Positions 21,482 through 31,858 of a stretch of 64,000 bases of DNA are shown piece after piece. The stretch lies in assembly GCF_030296595.1 (NCBI RefSeq), contig NZ_AP027731.1:3224001-3288000 (forward strand), in the 5' to 3' direction. The notes beneath the pieces were generated by a model that did not search any database, was not told the origin of the DNA, and saw nothing but the letters and a program-made list of their open reading frames with translations. The position numbers were made by a program, and so were the translations under genes. This stretch comes from Naasia aerilata. Its GTDB lineage: Bacteria; Actinomycetota; Actinomycetes; Actinomycetales; Microbacteriaceae. The first letter of the stretch is position 1, and each line of letters begins with the position of its first letter.

Positions 21482-21973
21482 TCAGGCGACCGAGCGCACC
21501 ATCACGGCCGTCGAGCCGCGGTTCTCCAGGAGCGTGAAGCCCTCGCTCGTGTAGAGGCGCTGGGCGAAGTTGCCGCGCTCGACGCTGAGGCCGAGGCGGG
21601 CATGGCCGTCCGCCGCCGCCCGGGCCACCAGGTGCTGCAGCAGGCTGCGGCCGACGCCCTGGGCGCGCCACACCGGTCGCACGCCGACGATCAGCTCGGG
21701 GACGCCGGTTCCGATGAAGCCGAGGCCGGGCCGGTCCGCCGAGAAGAGCCGGTACCAGCCCGCGCCGATCGGCTCGCCCAGCTCGTCCTCGGCGATGAAG
21801 CCCGCATCGGCGGGCCTCTGCCAGCCGGCGATGTACTGGCGGCGGATCGGGTCCGATAGGACGGCGACGCGGGGCCGGGCGCGATCCGGGTTCCAGTTCG
21901 CGGCCTCGACCAGCGCTTCGGTCAGCGCGAGGGCGTCGGCGGGCCCTGCCTCCCGGATGCGATAGCCCGCCAT
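21482..21973 (-). CDS. GNAT-family N-acetyltransferase
   Basis: The 163-residue protein starts with ATG 21973 and has the GNAT fold. The acetyl-CoA pyrophosphate loop is RAQGVGRSLLQHLV (R-x2-GxG/A form); IREAGPADALALTEALVEA is the N-terminal substrate helix region and FAQRLYTSEGFTLLENRG the final strand. ERGNFAQRLYTSEGF is typical of enzymes acting on amino groups of small molecules or antibiotics. The substrate is unknown. The gene is absent from the ftsK-rnj interval in the mycobacterial gene order, so it is probably an accessory insertion. Confidence 0.85.
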   Translation of the reverse strand: MAGYRIREAGPADALALTEALVEAANWNPDRARPRVAVLSDPIRRQYIAGWQRPADAGFIAEDELGEPIGAGWYRLFSADRPGLGFIGTGVPELIVGVRPVWRAQGVGRSLLQHLVARAAADGHARLGLSVERGNFAQRLYTSEGFTLLENRGSTAVMVRSVA

Positions 21974-22035
21974 GCCGGAGATTCTTGCAGAGCCGGGCGG
22001 AGCGCGGGGCCACGGGGGCATCGCTCGCGGTGGAG

Positions 22036-23267
22036 TCAGTACCGGATGGCGTCGATGACCTTCACGCGGACCGCGACGAGCGCGGGGACGAGGCCGGCCA
22101 GGGCACCCACGGCGCTCGCCGCGACGAGCCCCAGCAGAGCGGCCTCCATCGGGAAAGGCGGCACATCGGTCACCCCCTGCGCGATGTACCCGGTGGTGAT
22201 CGGGTTGCGGATGAGGAGGATCGCGAGCATGACGCCGACCACTCCGGCGGCGACGGTGGCGACGACGCTCTCCATCATGACCGCGAAGAAGACCCGCCCG
22301 GCGGTGGCGCCGAAGGTGCGCCGGATGCCGATCTCCCGGATCCGCGCGCGCACGGTCACGAGGGCGATGTTGACGAGGCCCAGCGCGCCGAGCAGCAGCA
22401 CGAGGAGCGCGATGCCGCCGACGAGCAGTTGCACCTGGCGGAGCGACTCCGCGTTCTGCTCCGCGTAGTCGTTCCGGTAGACGTCGACCTGCACGTCGTC
22501 GCCCAGCTGGCCCGAGATGTCGGCGGAGAGGCGCTGTCCGAGCTCCTGCGAGATGGCGGGCGGCACCCAGACCTCGAACTGCGGCGTGCCGTACATCTCC
22601 TGGTCGGCCGGTCCGAGCAGCGCGAGCGCCTGGGAGGCGAGCAGAAAGGAGGTGGGCTCGGTCTCGAAGCTGGACGAGGGCGTCACCCCGACGACGAGCG
22701 CCGTCACGTCGGTCGCGGACCCGGTCAGCGCGACCGTCGGGTGCGTGCGGAGGTCGGGTGACCCGATCAGCTCCCAGAACCGCTGGTTGACGACCAGCGC
22801 CGGTGCGAGCCGCCGCTCGTCGGCGTCGGTGAACCACGCGCCGTGGATCGTCTCGACCCGGTGCATCTGCCCGAACGGCACCTCCACCGTCTCGACGGAG
22901 ACCAGACGGCGGCCGTCCGGGAATCGGATCTGCTGCTGGCTGTAGCCGTGCTCGCTCGAATACGTGATGTCGTAGCGCCGGACCGCCTCCTGGAAGGCGG
23001 CACGGACGTCGGCGACCGGGATCTGCGCACCGCTCGGGTTGTACGCGCTCACCGACATCGTGGCCGCACGGCCGCCGCTGCGCTCGCTGCTCTCCCGGAG
23101 GGCCTGCTCCGCGATGCTGCCGGCCGCCACGACGCCGGTCAGCGCGCAGACCGCGACCCCGACGCCGATGAGGGACAGCAGCACCCGCCCGCGGTGCACC
23201 CGCAGCTCCGACCACGCCTCGGACACCGCACCGACGAGGCCGGTGAGGAACCGTGACGGCAGGCCGT

Positions 23268-23271
<4 letters not shown>
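22036..23271 (-). CDS. MacB-like ABC transporter permease
   Basis: The 411-residue protein has the FtsX/MacB layout. A first membrane helix (LLSLIGVGVAVCALTGVVAAG, about 32-52) is followed by a large extracytoplasmic domain of about 230 residues. Three C-terminal helices follow: VQLLVGGIALLVLLLGALGL, FFAVMMESVVATVAAGVVGV and LLGLVAASAVGALAGLVPAL. The cytoplasmic loop RAREIGIRRTFGA-like stretch (RARIREIGIRRTFGAT) is the coupling motif with the ATPase. MacB-type systems do not carry substrate through the membrane but use the ATPase to drive extracytoplasmic movement. Its start overlaps the ATPase gene by 4 bp. The three genes form a typical efflux operon with unknown cargo. Confidence 0.9.
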
Positions 23272-23959
<688 letters not shown>

Positions 23960-23963
<4 letters not shown>

Positions 23964-24976
23964 TTGGCGATCCCGACCCCGCCGCAGCCGGAGCCGTCGT
24001 CGACGCAGGGGCCGCCGGGCGGCGCGCTCGCGTTCGGCGTGAACTGGAGGATCGTGTCGCCCTGCGCCAGCCCGCCCGTCACCTCGACCATCGCGCCGTC
24101 CGTCATCCCGAGCGTCACGTCGCGCGGCTCCGAGCCGCCCTCGGGCAGTGCGGCGTAGACGACGCCCGTCTGCGCGCCGCCCTCCACGGCCGTTGTCGGG
24201 ATCACCAGGACGTTCTCCGCCTTGCCCGCGGGAATGGTGATCGACGCGGTGAGGCCCGAGAAGACGGTGACGCTCGACGGGACGGCGCAGCGCACCGTTG
24301 CGCCCGCGGGCGGTGCCGCCTCGCCCTCCGCCGGAGTCTCTCCCGGCAGCGGGGCCGTGATTGTGAACCCCGTGCACTGGAACGGCGCGGGCCCGCCGGC
24401 GATCGTGACCGTCGCCTCGGTCGGCCTGTCGAGCAGACGGTACTGCTGCTCGGGGCTCAGGGGTCCCGAGACGGAGAAGCTGGGCGGAGCGACGGCGCCC
24501 GCCTGGTCGCCGACCGCGACCGCCTGACCGGACAGGACGGTGAGCGAGGTCAGCGTGCCGGAGACGGGTGCGTACACCTTCGCGTAGCTGACGAGCGGCT
24601 TCGGCTGCGTGACCGTCACGTTGCCCTGCTCGTCCGTCGTCTCGACCGGATTCTGCGGAGTCTCGACCTTGATGTCGAAGATCTTGTCGCCCTGGTTCAC
24701 CGCGGCGCCCTGCTTGAGGAAGATCTCGTCGACCGTTCCCGCGCCGGTCGCCCGGACGGACACGGCCGGGTCGGCCGCCACGGTGCCCTGCAGGGTCACG
24801 TCGTTCACGATGGTGCCGAGCTCGACGGTCACCACGGGGTCCGTGACCGAGCCGGTGGGCGACGCAGGAGAGTCGGCCTTGGTCGCATCGGCGAAGAATG
24901 CGAGCTTGACGAGGGCGGCCGCGATCAGCGCGAAGAGCACGATCCGCAGAATCGGGAAGATCAATCTCCGCGCCAC
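23960..24976 (-). CDS. Periplasmic-adaptor-like (HlyD/MacA) protein of the ABC exporter
   Basis: The 338-residue protein has a single N-terminal membrane anchor (IVLFALIAAALVKLAFFA). Biotinyl-lipoyl halves follow: VRATGAGTVDEIFLKQGAAVNQGDKIFDI and KVYAPVSGTLTSLTVLSGQAVAVGD, then beta-barrel-like segments. The coiled-coil hairpin of Gram-negative MacA is absent, as expected for a monoderm, and an insert of about 120 residues separates the lipoyl half from the barrel. Four cysteines occur in the last two-thirds (PFQCTGF, VRCAVP, GPCVDDGSGC), suggesting disulfides outside the cell. It is the first gene of the exporter operon. Confidence 0.85.
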
Positions 24977-25093
24977 GCACGCACCTCCGCACCCGCCGGG
25001 GCGCGCTCGCGCCCCGTGCGGTCCCAGGCTAGGGGCGCGGCGGCGGTCGGCGAGTCATCCTCACGAACGACCCGCCGACGCCGCGCGGATGAT

Positions 25094-26769
25094 TCAGCCC
25101 TCGATGACCACGGGCACGATCATCGGGCGACGGCGGTGCTGCGTGTTGACCCAGCGGCCCACCGTGCGCCGCACGACCTGGGACAGCGCGTGGATGTCGT
25201 GCGTGCCGTTCTCCGCCGCCTCGAGGAGCGCCTTCCGGACCTTCGGGATCACGTCGTCGAAGACGGCGTCGTCCTCCGCGAAGCCGCGGGCGTGCAGGTG
25301 GGGGCCCGCGACGATCCGGCCGGTCTGCGTGTCGACGACCGCGAAGATCGAGATGAAGCCCTCCTCGGAGAGGATGCGGCGGTCCTTGAGGTCCGCGTCG
25401 CTGATCTCACCGACCGAGGACCCGTCGACGTAGACGTAGCCGAGGTCCAGCTGGCCGACGACCCGGGCGACGCCGTCACGCAGGTCGACGACGATGCCGT
25501 TCTCGCCCACGATCGTGTTCGTCTCCGGGATGCCGCTGTCCTGGGCCAGCTTCGCGTTCGCGACGAGGTGCCGGATCTCGCCGTGCACCGGCATCGCGTT
25601 CTTCGGCTTGAGGATGTTGTAGCAGTAGAGGAGCTCGCCGGCGGCTGCGTGCCCGGAGACGTGGACCTTCGCGTTGCCCTTGTGCACGACGTTGGCGCCG
25701 AGCTTGGTGAGCCCGTTGATGACGCGGTAGACGGCGTTCTCGTTGCCGGGGATGAGGCTCGAGGCGAGGATCACCGTGTCGCCCTGGCCGATCTCGATCT
25801 GGTGCTCCAGGTTCGCCATGCGCGCGAGCACGGCCATGGGCTCGCCCTGGGATCCCGTCGACATGTAGACGATGCGGTCGTCGGGCAGGTCTGCGGCCTT
25901 CTTCGCGTCGATGAGCACCCCAGTCGGCACGCGGAGGTAGCCGAGCTGCTCCGCGATGCCCATGTTGCGGACCATGCTGCGGCCGATCAGGGCGACCTTC
26001 CGGCCGTGCGCGGCCGCGGCATCCAGCACCTGCTGGACACGGTGCACGTGGCTCGAGAAGCTCGCCACGATGACGCGGCGCGGCGCCTTCGCGATGACCT
26101 GCTCGAGCACCGGGCCGATCGAGCGCTCGAGCGGCGTGAACCCGGGCACGTCGGCGTTGGTCGAGTCGCAGAGGAAGAGGTCGACGCCCTCCTCGCCGAG
26201 GCGGGCGAAGGCGCGGAGGTCGGTGAGGCGGCCGTCGAGGGGAAGCTGGTCCATCTTGAAGTCACCCGTGTGCAGCACGCGGCCTGCCGGGGTCGAGATG
26301 GAGACGGCGAGGGCGTCCGGGATCGAGTGGTTGACCGCGACGAACTCGAGCGCGAACGGCCCGAGGTCCTCCTTCTGCCCCTCCTTGACGGTCAGCGTGT
26401 ACGGCTGGATCCGGTGCTCCTTGAGCTTCGCCTCGACGAGCGCGAGGGTCAGCGCGCTGCCGAGCAGCGGGATGTCCTTCCGGAGGCGCAGCAGGTAGGG
26501 CACCGCGCCGATGTGGTCCTCGTGACCGTGCGTCAGCACGATGCCGAGCACGTCGTCGAGGCGGTCCCGGATGGGCGAGAAGTCGGGGAGGATGAGGTCC
26601 ACCCCGGGCTGGTCGGTGTCGGGGAACAGCACGCCGACGTCGACGATCAGCAGCTTGCCGCCGAACTCGAACACGGTCATGTTGCGGCCGACCTCGCCGA
26701 GCCCGCCGAGCGGGATCACGCGGAGGGTTCCACGGTCGAGTGCGGGGGCGCGGAGATCTGCTCCTGCAT
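25094..26769 (-). CDS. rnj: Ribonuclease J, frameshifted near the start
   Basis: RNase J is a metallo-beta-lactamase/beta-CASP nuclease with endo- and 5'-exonuclease activity. The zinc motif is LTHGHEDHIGAVPYLL; the beta-CASP segments include CDSTNADVPG, GRSMVRNMGI, STGSQGEP and SGHAAAGELLYCYNILKP. The true start is ATG 26769 (MQEQIS) with AAGGAGTACCC in front. One base is missing in the GGGGG run at 26744-26748; adding it joins MQEQISAPPALDRGTLRV to IPLGGLGEVGRN. Without correction only an internal start at 26719 would remain. Restored length is about 558 residues. dapA lies 61 bp upstream, the conserved actinobacterial order. Confidence 0.95.
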
Positions 26770-26830
26770 GGGTACTCCTTGAGGCGTCGGGTCGACGCCG
26801 ATCGGCCGCCTCGAGGCGGCGGGGACGAGC

Positions 26831-27807
26831 TCAGCGCGTGGTGCCGGCGATCTTCGGCAGCGCTCCCCGGCCGCGGCGTTGCGGTCGGGTCGGAAGTTCT
26901 TGGTGGTGATCCCGGGCACCTCGCGGACGAGAGAGATCTCGTCCTCGATCTGGGCGGCCTCCCACTCCTCGGGGCCGACCAGAGGAAGGCGAACGCGGGG
27001 CGACCCGATGCGGCCGAGGCCGTGGAGGATGTACTTGGTCGCCACGGTGCCGGGCACGTGGGTCATGACGGCGCGCACCAGCGGCTCGAGCGCCTTGTGC
27101 GCCTGCGTCGCGGTGTGCAGGTCGCCGCTGTTCACGGCGTCCACCATCGTGCGGTACGGCCCGGCCGCGATGTTGGCGGTGACGCCGATGAGGCCGGTGC
27201 CGCCGATCGCGAGCGTCGGCAGCGCGTTGGCGTCGTCGCCGGCGAAGTACATGAGGTCGGTCTGGTTGAGCACGCGGCTGACCTCGCTGAGGTCACCCTT
27301 CGCGTCCTTGATGGCCAGGATGTTGGGGTGCTTCGAGGCGCGGAGGATCGTCTCGTAGCGGATCTGCACTCCCGTGCGGCCCGGGATGTCGTACAGGATG
27401 ACGGGCAGGTCGGTGGCGTCGGCGATCATCCGGAAGTGGGTGAGGATGCCCGCCTGGGTGGGCTTGTTGTAGTACGGCGTGACGATCATCACGCCGTCGG
27501 CGCCCGCCTTCTCGCTCTTGCGGTAGAGCTCGATGGCGTGGGCGGTCTCGTTGGAGCCGCCGCCCGTGATGATCTTCGCGCGGCCGGCGGCGACGTCCTT
27601 GCCGACCTCGACGAGGCGCACCTTCTCGGGGTCGGTGAGGGTGCTCGTCTCGCCGGTGGTGCCGGTGACGACGATGCCGTCGGCCCCCGCCTCGATGACG
27701 TCGTTCATGTGCTTCTCGACGCCGGGCCAGTCCACTTCGCCGTCGGGCGTGAACGGGGTCACGAGTGCGACGAGCACCTGTCCGAAGGGATTGTCCTGCA
27801 CCTGCAC
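26831..27807 (-). CDS. dapA: 4-hydroxy-tetrahydrodipicolinate synthase, frameshifted at the C terminus
   Basis: DapA condenses pyruvate with aspartate semialdehyde, the first committed step of diaminopimelate and lysine synthesis. The start is GTG 27807 (or GTG 27801), giving QVQDNPFGQVLVALVTPF. GTTGETSTLTDPEK is the substrate-binding threonine motif, VTPYYNKPTQ carries the catalytic tyrosine, and ILAIKDAKGDL holds the Schiff-base lysine. One base is missing in the CCCC run at 26865-26868; restoring it ends the protein as NAAAGGALPKIAGTTR with a stop at 26831. Uncorrected, the frame reads through into the rnj start. Restored length is about 325 residues. Confidence 0.94.
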
Positions 27808-27878
27808 GCCCCCCAGGCTACCGGGGGCCCGTCCGCCCGCGCGCCCCGGCGGTGTCGGGGCCGCCGGCGCGAGCCGTC

Positions 27879-27966
27879 CTGACCAAATCAAGGAGATTCA
27901 AAGCGCGACAGCCTCGGAGGCGCATAGCAGGGCAGCAGCCGGCCGGAATCTCCTTGATTTGGTCCG
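27879..27966. repeat. 88-bp inverted-repeat element, copy B
   Basis: GACCAAATCAAGGAGATTC at 27881-27899 and GAATCTCCTTGATTTGGTC at 27946-27964 are perfect 19-bp inverted arms with a 46-bp centre. The centre differs from the other copies. It lies between dapA and the AbiEi/DUF559 gene. Confidence 0.85.
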
Positions 27967-28071
27967 TTGGGGCGAGCGCCAGCGGCGAAGGAGGCGTCCT
28001 CCACAGCGGAAGGAGGCGGCCCCGATTCCCCGGGAAGCAGTCCTGTCCGCTCCGGGCGCCTCCCCTCGGCC

Positions 28072-28950
28072 ATGGTCGGCGGCGTGACGCCTGTGCAGCG
28101 TGAGATCGAGGCCCGAGGATCGCTGATCGCCACCCACGAGCTCCTGAGTCTCGGCCTCCGGAAGGCGGACGTCTCCAGGGCGATCGCGGCCGGGGAGATC
28201 GTCCGGATTCGCCAGGGCTGGTATGCGAATCCGTGGCTCGCCGTGCCCGCTCAACAGGCGGCACGTGTGGGCGGTCAGTTGGCGTGTCTCAGCGCGGCAG
28301 CCCACTGGAACCTCTGGCATCTGGAGGACCGCCGCCTGCATATCGCAGTTGATCCCAACGACTGCCAGCTGCGAAACCGAACCAGCTATCGCACGAGGCT
28401 GGCACTTTCCGAGGCCCAGGATGTCGCGGTGCACTGGACCGGCACGGACACCTCCCTGTCTCGAGTGGTGGTCCCGCCCGTCGCGTGCCTCCGACAGGTC
28501 GTGGCCTGCTGCGAACTCGAGGCCGCCCTCGTCGTGGCGGAGTCGGCCCTGAATCGTGGACTGGTGTCGCGAGCGGACTGGACCCTCCTGGTCGCGTCCC
28601 TTCCTGCTCCGGCACGGACCGTCCTCCGGCACGCGACTTCCAAGTCGGACAGCGGCACCGAGAGCCTCTTCGTGCACAGGATGCGTAAGGCCGGGATCGC
28701 GGTGGTCCAGCAGGTCCGCGTGCCGGGTGTCGGCTTCGTCGACTGTCTGATCGGAGAGCGGCTCGTGATCGAGCTGGATAGCGCGGCTCATCACTCGGAC
28801 CCGACGACGGACCGGCGAAGGGATGCCCTCCTCAGCGCCCTTGGATACCGGGTGCTCCGGTTCATGTACAGCCAGGTCGTGCACCACTGGAAAGAGGTCG
28901 AGCGTGCAGTGCTGGCCGCCATCAGTAGAGGCGACCATCTGCGCGCCTGA
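28072..28950 (+). CDS. AbiEi-like winged-helix protein fused to a DUF559 nuclease-like domain
   Basis: The N terminus (VQREIEARGSLIATHELL to RIRQGWYANPW) is the winged helix found in AbiEi-type antitoxins of type IV toxin-antitoxin systems. The C-terminal ~110 residues (GTESLFVHRMRKAG to YRVLRFMYSQVVHHW) match DUF559, a Vsr-like PD-(D/E)XK fold. Candidate metal ligands are the aspartate in GVGFVDCLIG and the ExD-type VIELDS. No separate AbiEii toxin gene is present. Such fusions are frequent as orphan genes in actinobacteria and their function is unknown. The start is uncertain: ATG 28072 or GTG 28084, neither with a good ribosome site. Base composition is slightly less GC-rich than neighbours, and repeat elements flank it on both sides, suggesting acquisition. 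Confidence 0.75.
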   Translation: MVGGVTPVQREIEARGSLIATHELLSLGLRKADVSRAIAAGEIVRIRQGWYANPWLAVPAQQAARVGGQLACLSAAAHWNLWHLEDRRLHIAVDPNDCQLRNRTSYRTRLALSEAQDVAVHWTGTDTSLSRVVVPPVACLRQVVACCELEAALVVAESALNRGLVSRADWTLLVASLPAPARTVLRHATSKSDSGTESLFVHRMRKAGIAVVQQVRVPGVGFVDCLIGERLVIELDSAAHHSDPTTDRRRDALLSALGYRVLRFMYSQVVHHWKEVERAVLAAISRGDHLRA

Positions 28951-28998
28951 CGTGGCCGCCGCTCTTCTGTGCCGCTCGCGCTCCCGCTCGAACTGACC

Positions 28999-29086
28999 CT
29001 GACCAAATCAAGGAGATCCGGGCCGTCGTCGACGAGACCATGCGCATCCCCGACCCTCCGTGGGCGTTTCTCCTTGATTTGGTCAG
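28999..29086. repeat. 88-bp inverted-repeat element, copy C
   Basis: CTGACCAAATCAAGGAGA at 28999-29016 and TCTCCTTGATTTGGTCAG at 29069-29086 are perfect 18-bp inverted arms around a 52-bp centre. The arms are identical to those of copy B. It separates the AbiEi/DUF559 gene from the dehydrogenase gene. Confidence 0.88.
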
Positions 29087-29118
29087 GTCAATGCCTGACG
29101 CAGTCCGGGGCGGCCGGG

Positions 29119-29886
29119 TCAGCGGGCGCGGAGGGCGCCCTTCGCGGCCAGCCGCGGCGGGAGGATGCGGGAGAGGGCGACAAGTGCCGTGTAGCGGAGG
29201 CTCGGCACCGTGACCGCGCGACCCCGGTCGGCCGCCCTGAGTGCGGCGCGCACCACCCGCGCCGGACGCAGCCACAGGACACCGGGGACCCCGCCCTTCG
29301 ACACGCGCATCCGGTCGTGGAACTCGGTGTGCACGAAGCCTGGTGCCACCGCCGTGACGGTGACCCCGCGCTTGCCGTAGGTGATGTTGGCCCAGCGGCT
29401 GAACGACAGCACCCACGCCTTCGAGGCCCCGTAGGTCGACCGTGGCGTGTACGCGGCCACGCTCGCGACGTTGACGATCGTGCCCGACCCTCTCGCGAGC
29501 ATCGGCTGGAGGGCCGCGTGCATGAGCCGCATCGGTGCGGTCACAAGCACGTCGAGAAGCGCCTGCTCCACCTCGATCGGGTTCTCCTCGAACGAGTGGC
29601 GGAGTCCGTATCCCGCGTTGTTGACGAGGACCCCGATCGGGCTGGTCGCATCAGCGAGACGGGCCTCCACGCGCTCCATGTCCGCCCGCACCGACAGGTC
29701 GGCGCGGAGGACCTCGGCGTGCGAGCCGTAGGTGGAGCTCAGCTCGGCGGCGAACGCCGTCAGGCGCTCCTCGTCGCGCGCGACCAGCACCAGGTCGCAT
29801 CCGCGGGCTGCCAGCTGCCGGGCGAACTCGGCACCCAGGCCTGCAGTCGCGCCCGTCACGAGCGCTCGACCTGAGATTCGGGACAC
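29119..29886 (-). CDS. Short-chain dehydrogenase/reductase
   Basis: The 255-residue protein is a classical SDR: TGATAGLGAEFARQLA is the NADP-type TGxxxGxG motif, NNAGYG the NNAG strand, NVASV the catalytic serine region and YGASKAW the YxxxK pair. VAPGFVHTEFHDRM follows the active site. VLVARDEERL with a basic residue after the second strand favours NADP(H). The substrate is unknown. It sits between two repeat elements in the dapA-thyX gap and is not part of the conserved backbone. Confidence 0.88.
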   Translation of the reverse strand: MSRISGRALVTGATAGLGAEFARQLAARGCDLVLVARDEERLTAFAAELSSTYGSHAEVLRADLSVRADMERVEARLADATSPIGVLVNNAGYGLRHSFEENPIEVEQALLDVLVTAPMRLMHAALQPMLARGSGTIVNVASVAAYTPRSTYGASKAWVLSFSRWANITYGKRGVTVTAVAPGFVHTEFHDRMRVSKGGVPGVLWLRPARVVRAALRAADRGRAVTVPSLRYTALVALSRILPPRLAAKGALRAR

Positions 29887-29900
29887 CGGGACCGCCTTCG

Positions 29901-29986
29901 CTGACCGACTCGAGGAGAAACGCGGCGCTCGCCGCCGGCGATGCCGATCGGAGCGCCTCCCTGACCGGACCTCCTCGATGGGGTCA
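29901..29986. repeat. Inverted-repeat element, copy D (diverged)
   Basis: CTGACCGACTCGAGGAGA at 29901-29918 resembles the common left arm (15 of 18), and CCTCCTCGATGGGGTCAG at 29969-29986 resembles the right arm (14 of 18). Overall length is 86 bp, nearly the same as the other copies. It lies between the dehydrogenase start and the thyX stop. Confidence 0.6.
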
Positions 29987-30000
29987 GAGAACAGCCGGCC

Positions 30001-30759
30001 TCAGGGCGAGACGCGGCCCTGGGCGTTGAAGGCGGCGGCGGTCATCGGCATGAGCGGCGCCCACAGGTCCTCCATCTTCTCCGCCACCATCTCGATCTCC
30101 CGCTGGGGGAACGAGGGGAAGCGGGCGTCCTCGCGCTTGGTGCGCAGGGACAGGAAGTTCATGAGCGACCGCGCGTTCATCGTGACGTACATGGAGGAGT
30201 AGAGGCTCAGCGGCAGCACGATGCGGGCGACCTCGCGCGCGACCCCGGCGGCGAGCATCCGCTGGTAGGCGGCGTAGGCCTCCGTCGCGACGGCCTTCGA
30301 CTCGGCCTCGACGAGGGCGGTCTGCTCCGGCTCGCCCGGCACGTACTCGTAGGCGCCGGGCCGGCCGATCTGGATGAGGTTGCGCTCGGGCCCGGGCACG
30401 TAGAAGACGGGGCGGAGCTCGCGGTAGCGGCCCGACTCCTCGTTGTAGGACGCGATGCGGTGCCGCTGGAACTCGCGGAACACGAACAGCGGCGCCTGCA
30501 CGTAGAACGTGAGCGAGTTGTGCTCGAAGGGTGTGCCGTGCCGGTCGCGCATGAGGAAGTTGATGAGGCCCTTGTCCCGCTTCTCGGAGGCGTCGACGCC
30601 TTCCTGGGCCTCTTCGAGGGTCTGCTCGCCCTGGGTGGACACCCGCGCGGCGAACACCACGTCGGAGTCCTGGGCACTGGAGCGGACCAGTTCCACAGTC
30701 ACATCGCTGCGGAATTCGATCTCGGCGGTCTGGTCGTTCGGCGTCTCATTCGCTGCCAC
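30001..30759 (-). CDS. thyX: Flavin-dependent thymidylate synthase ThyX
   Basis: ThyX makes dTMP from dUMP using FAD and methylene-tetrahydrofolate without net folate oxidation. The 252-residue protein has the diagnostic RHR-x3-S-x-NE-x-S-x-RY motif in QRHRIASYNEESGRYRELRP (residues 98-117). RHGTPFEHNSLTFYVQAPLFV and LPLSLYSSMYVTMNARSLMNFL are further conserved blocks. ATG 30759 is the start. In mycobacteria thyX is next to dapA; here about 2.2 kb of accessory DNA separates them. Confidence 0.96.
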   Translation of the reverse strand: MAANETPNDQTAEIEFRSDVTVELVRSSAQDSDVVFAARVSTQGEQTLEEAQEGVDASEKRDKGLINFLMRDRHGTPFEHNSLTFYVQAPLFVFREFQRHRIASYNEESGRYRELRPVFYVPGPERNLIQIGRPGAYEYVPGEPEQTALVEAESKAVATEAYAAYQRMLAAGVAREVARIVLPLSLYSSMYVTMNARSLMNFLSLRTKREDARFPSFPQREIEMVAEKMEDLWAPLMPMTAAAFNAQGRVSP

Positions 30760-30807
30760 GGCCCCACCCTATCCATGGGCACGGACCGCCCGCCCTAGGC
30801 TGAGCGC

Positions 30808-31855
30808 ATGGCGGCCCCCAAGCGCATCCCGGTTCCTCCCGCGAAGCCCAAGCCGACGGCCAAGCCCGCCGCCGCGACGCCCCCGCACCGGCGGCGAAGC
30901 CGCGCGTGCCGGAGAAGCCGGCCGCGCCCAAGCCGGAGCCGCGCCCGAAGATCACGAAGGACAGCAAGCTCCGCGTCCTCATCGCCGGCGCGAGCGGGCT
31001 GATCGGCACGGAGCTGCAGCGGCAGCTGACCGCGGCCGGTCATACGGTCCTCACCCTGGTGCGCCGCGCCCCCGCAAGCCCGACCGAGTTCACGTGGGCG
31101 CCGGACGCGAAGATCCTCGACTTCCGGCTCCTCGATGACGTCGACGCGGTCGTGAACCTCTCGGGCGCCTCCTCAACCGCCTCCCCTGGACTCCGGGCTG
31201 GCGTCGGCAGATCCGCCAGTCCCGCGTCAACGCGACGCGCGCGCTCGCCGAGGCGATGTCGATGGCGTCGCGTCCGCCCGCCGTCTTCCTCAGCGGGTCC
31301 GCGGTCGGTGTGTACGGCGACCGTCCGGGCGAGCGCCTCACCGAGGACTCGCCCGCCGGAAGCGGCTTCCTCGCCGACGTCGTCCAGGAATGGGAGTCGG
31401 TCGCCGCCCTGGCGCCCGCCGCGACGCGCACGGTGCTGCTCCGGACCGGCGTGGTCATCTCCTCGCACGGCGGCGCGATGGCGCCGCTGCGGCTCCTCAC
31501 CCGGCTCGGCGTGTCCGGCCCGCTCGGCCCCGGAACCCAGCACTGGCCTTGGATCAGCCTCCACGACGAGGCGGCGGCGATCGTCCACCTGCTCACCTCG
31601 AGCGTGGTCGGCCCCGTGAACCTCGTCGGGCCGACGCCCGCCACAGCGGCGCAGATCGGCGCCCGGCTCGCGGCCGACCTGCATCGCCCGTTCGTGATCC
31701 CGGCGCCGGCACCGCTCCTGACGCTGGCGCTGCAGGACGCGGCCCGCTACCTCCTGCTGTCGGATCAGAAGATCGCCCCGACGCGCCTGCTCGGCGACGG
31801 GTTCACCTTCCGGCACTCCACAAGCGACGCCGCGGTCGACGACTACGCGCGCTGA
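30808..31855 (+). CDS. TIGR01777-family NAD-binding oxidoreductase with Pro/Ala/Lys-rich N-terminal tail, two frameshifts
   Basis: The protein belongs to the YfcH/SulA-like epimerase family (TIGR01777): RVLIAGASGLIGTELQRQL is the Rossmann motif, FLSGSAVGVYGDR the conserved block, and VNLVGPTPATAAQIG the C-terminal signature. Family function is unknown. Two one-base losses split it, at the CCCCC run 30880-30884 and near 31168-31172. Restoring both gives PAAATPPAPAAKPRVPEKP and LSGASLNRLPWTPGWRRQIRQ. An unusual feature is the tail of about 50 residues (Pro, Ala and Lys) before the Rossmann fold, since most family members start at the first strand. The start is ATG 30808. It diverges from thyX with a 48-bp gap. 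Confidence 0.82.
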
Positions 31856-31858
31856 CGC

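Noticed and set aside
27879..29086. A composite transposon carrying the AbiEi/DUF559 gene
   Set aside because: There is no transposase, the repeats have palindromic centres, and no clear target-site duplication flanks the pair. Independent repeat insertions are equally possible.
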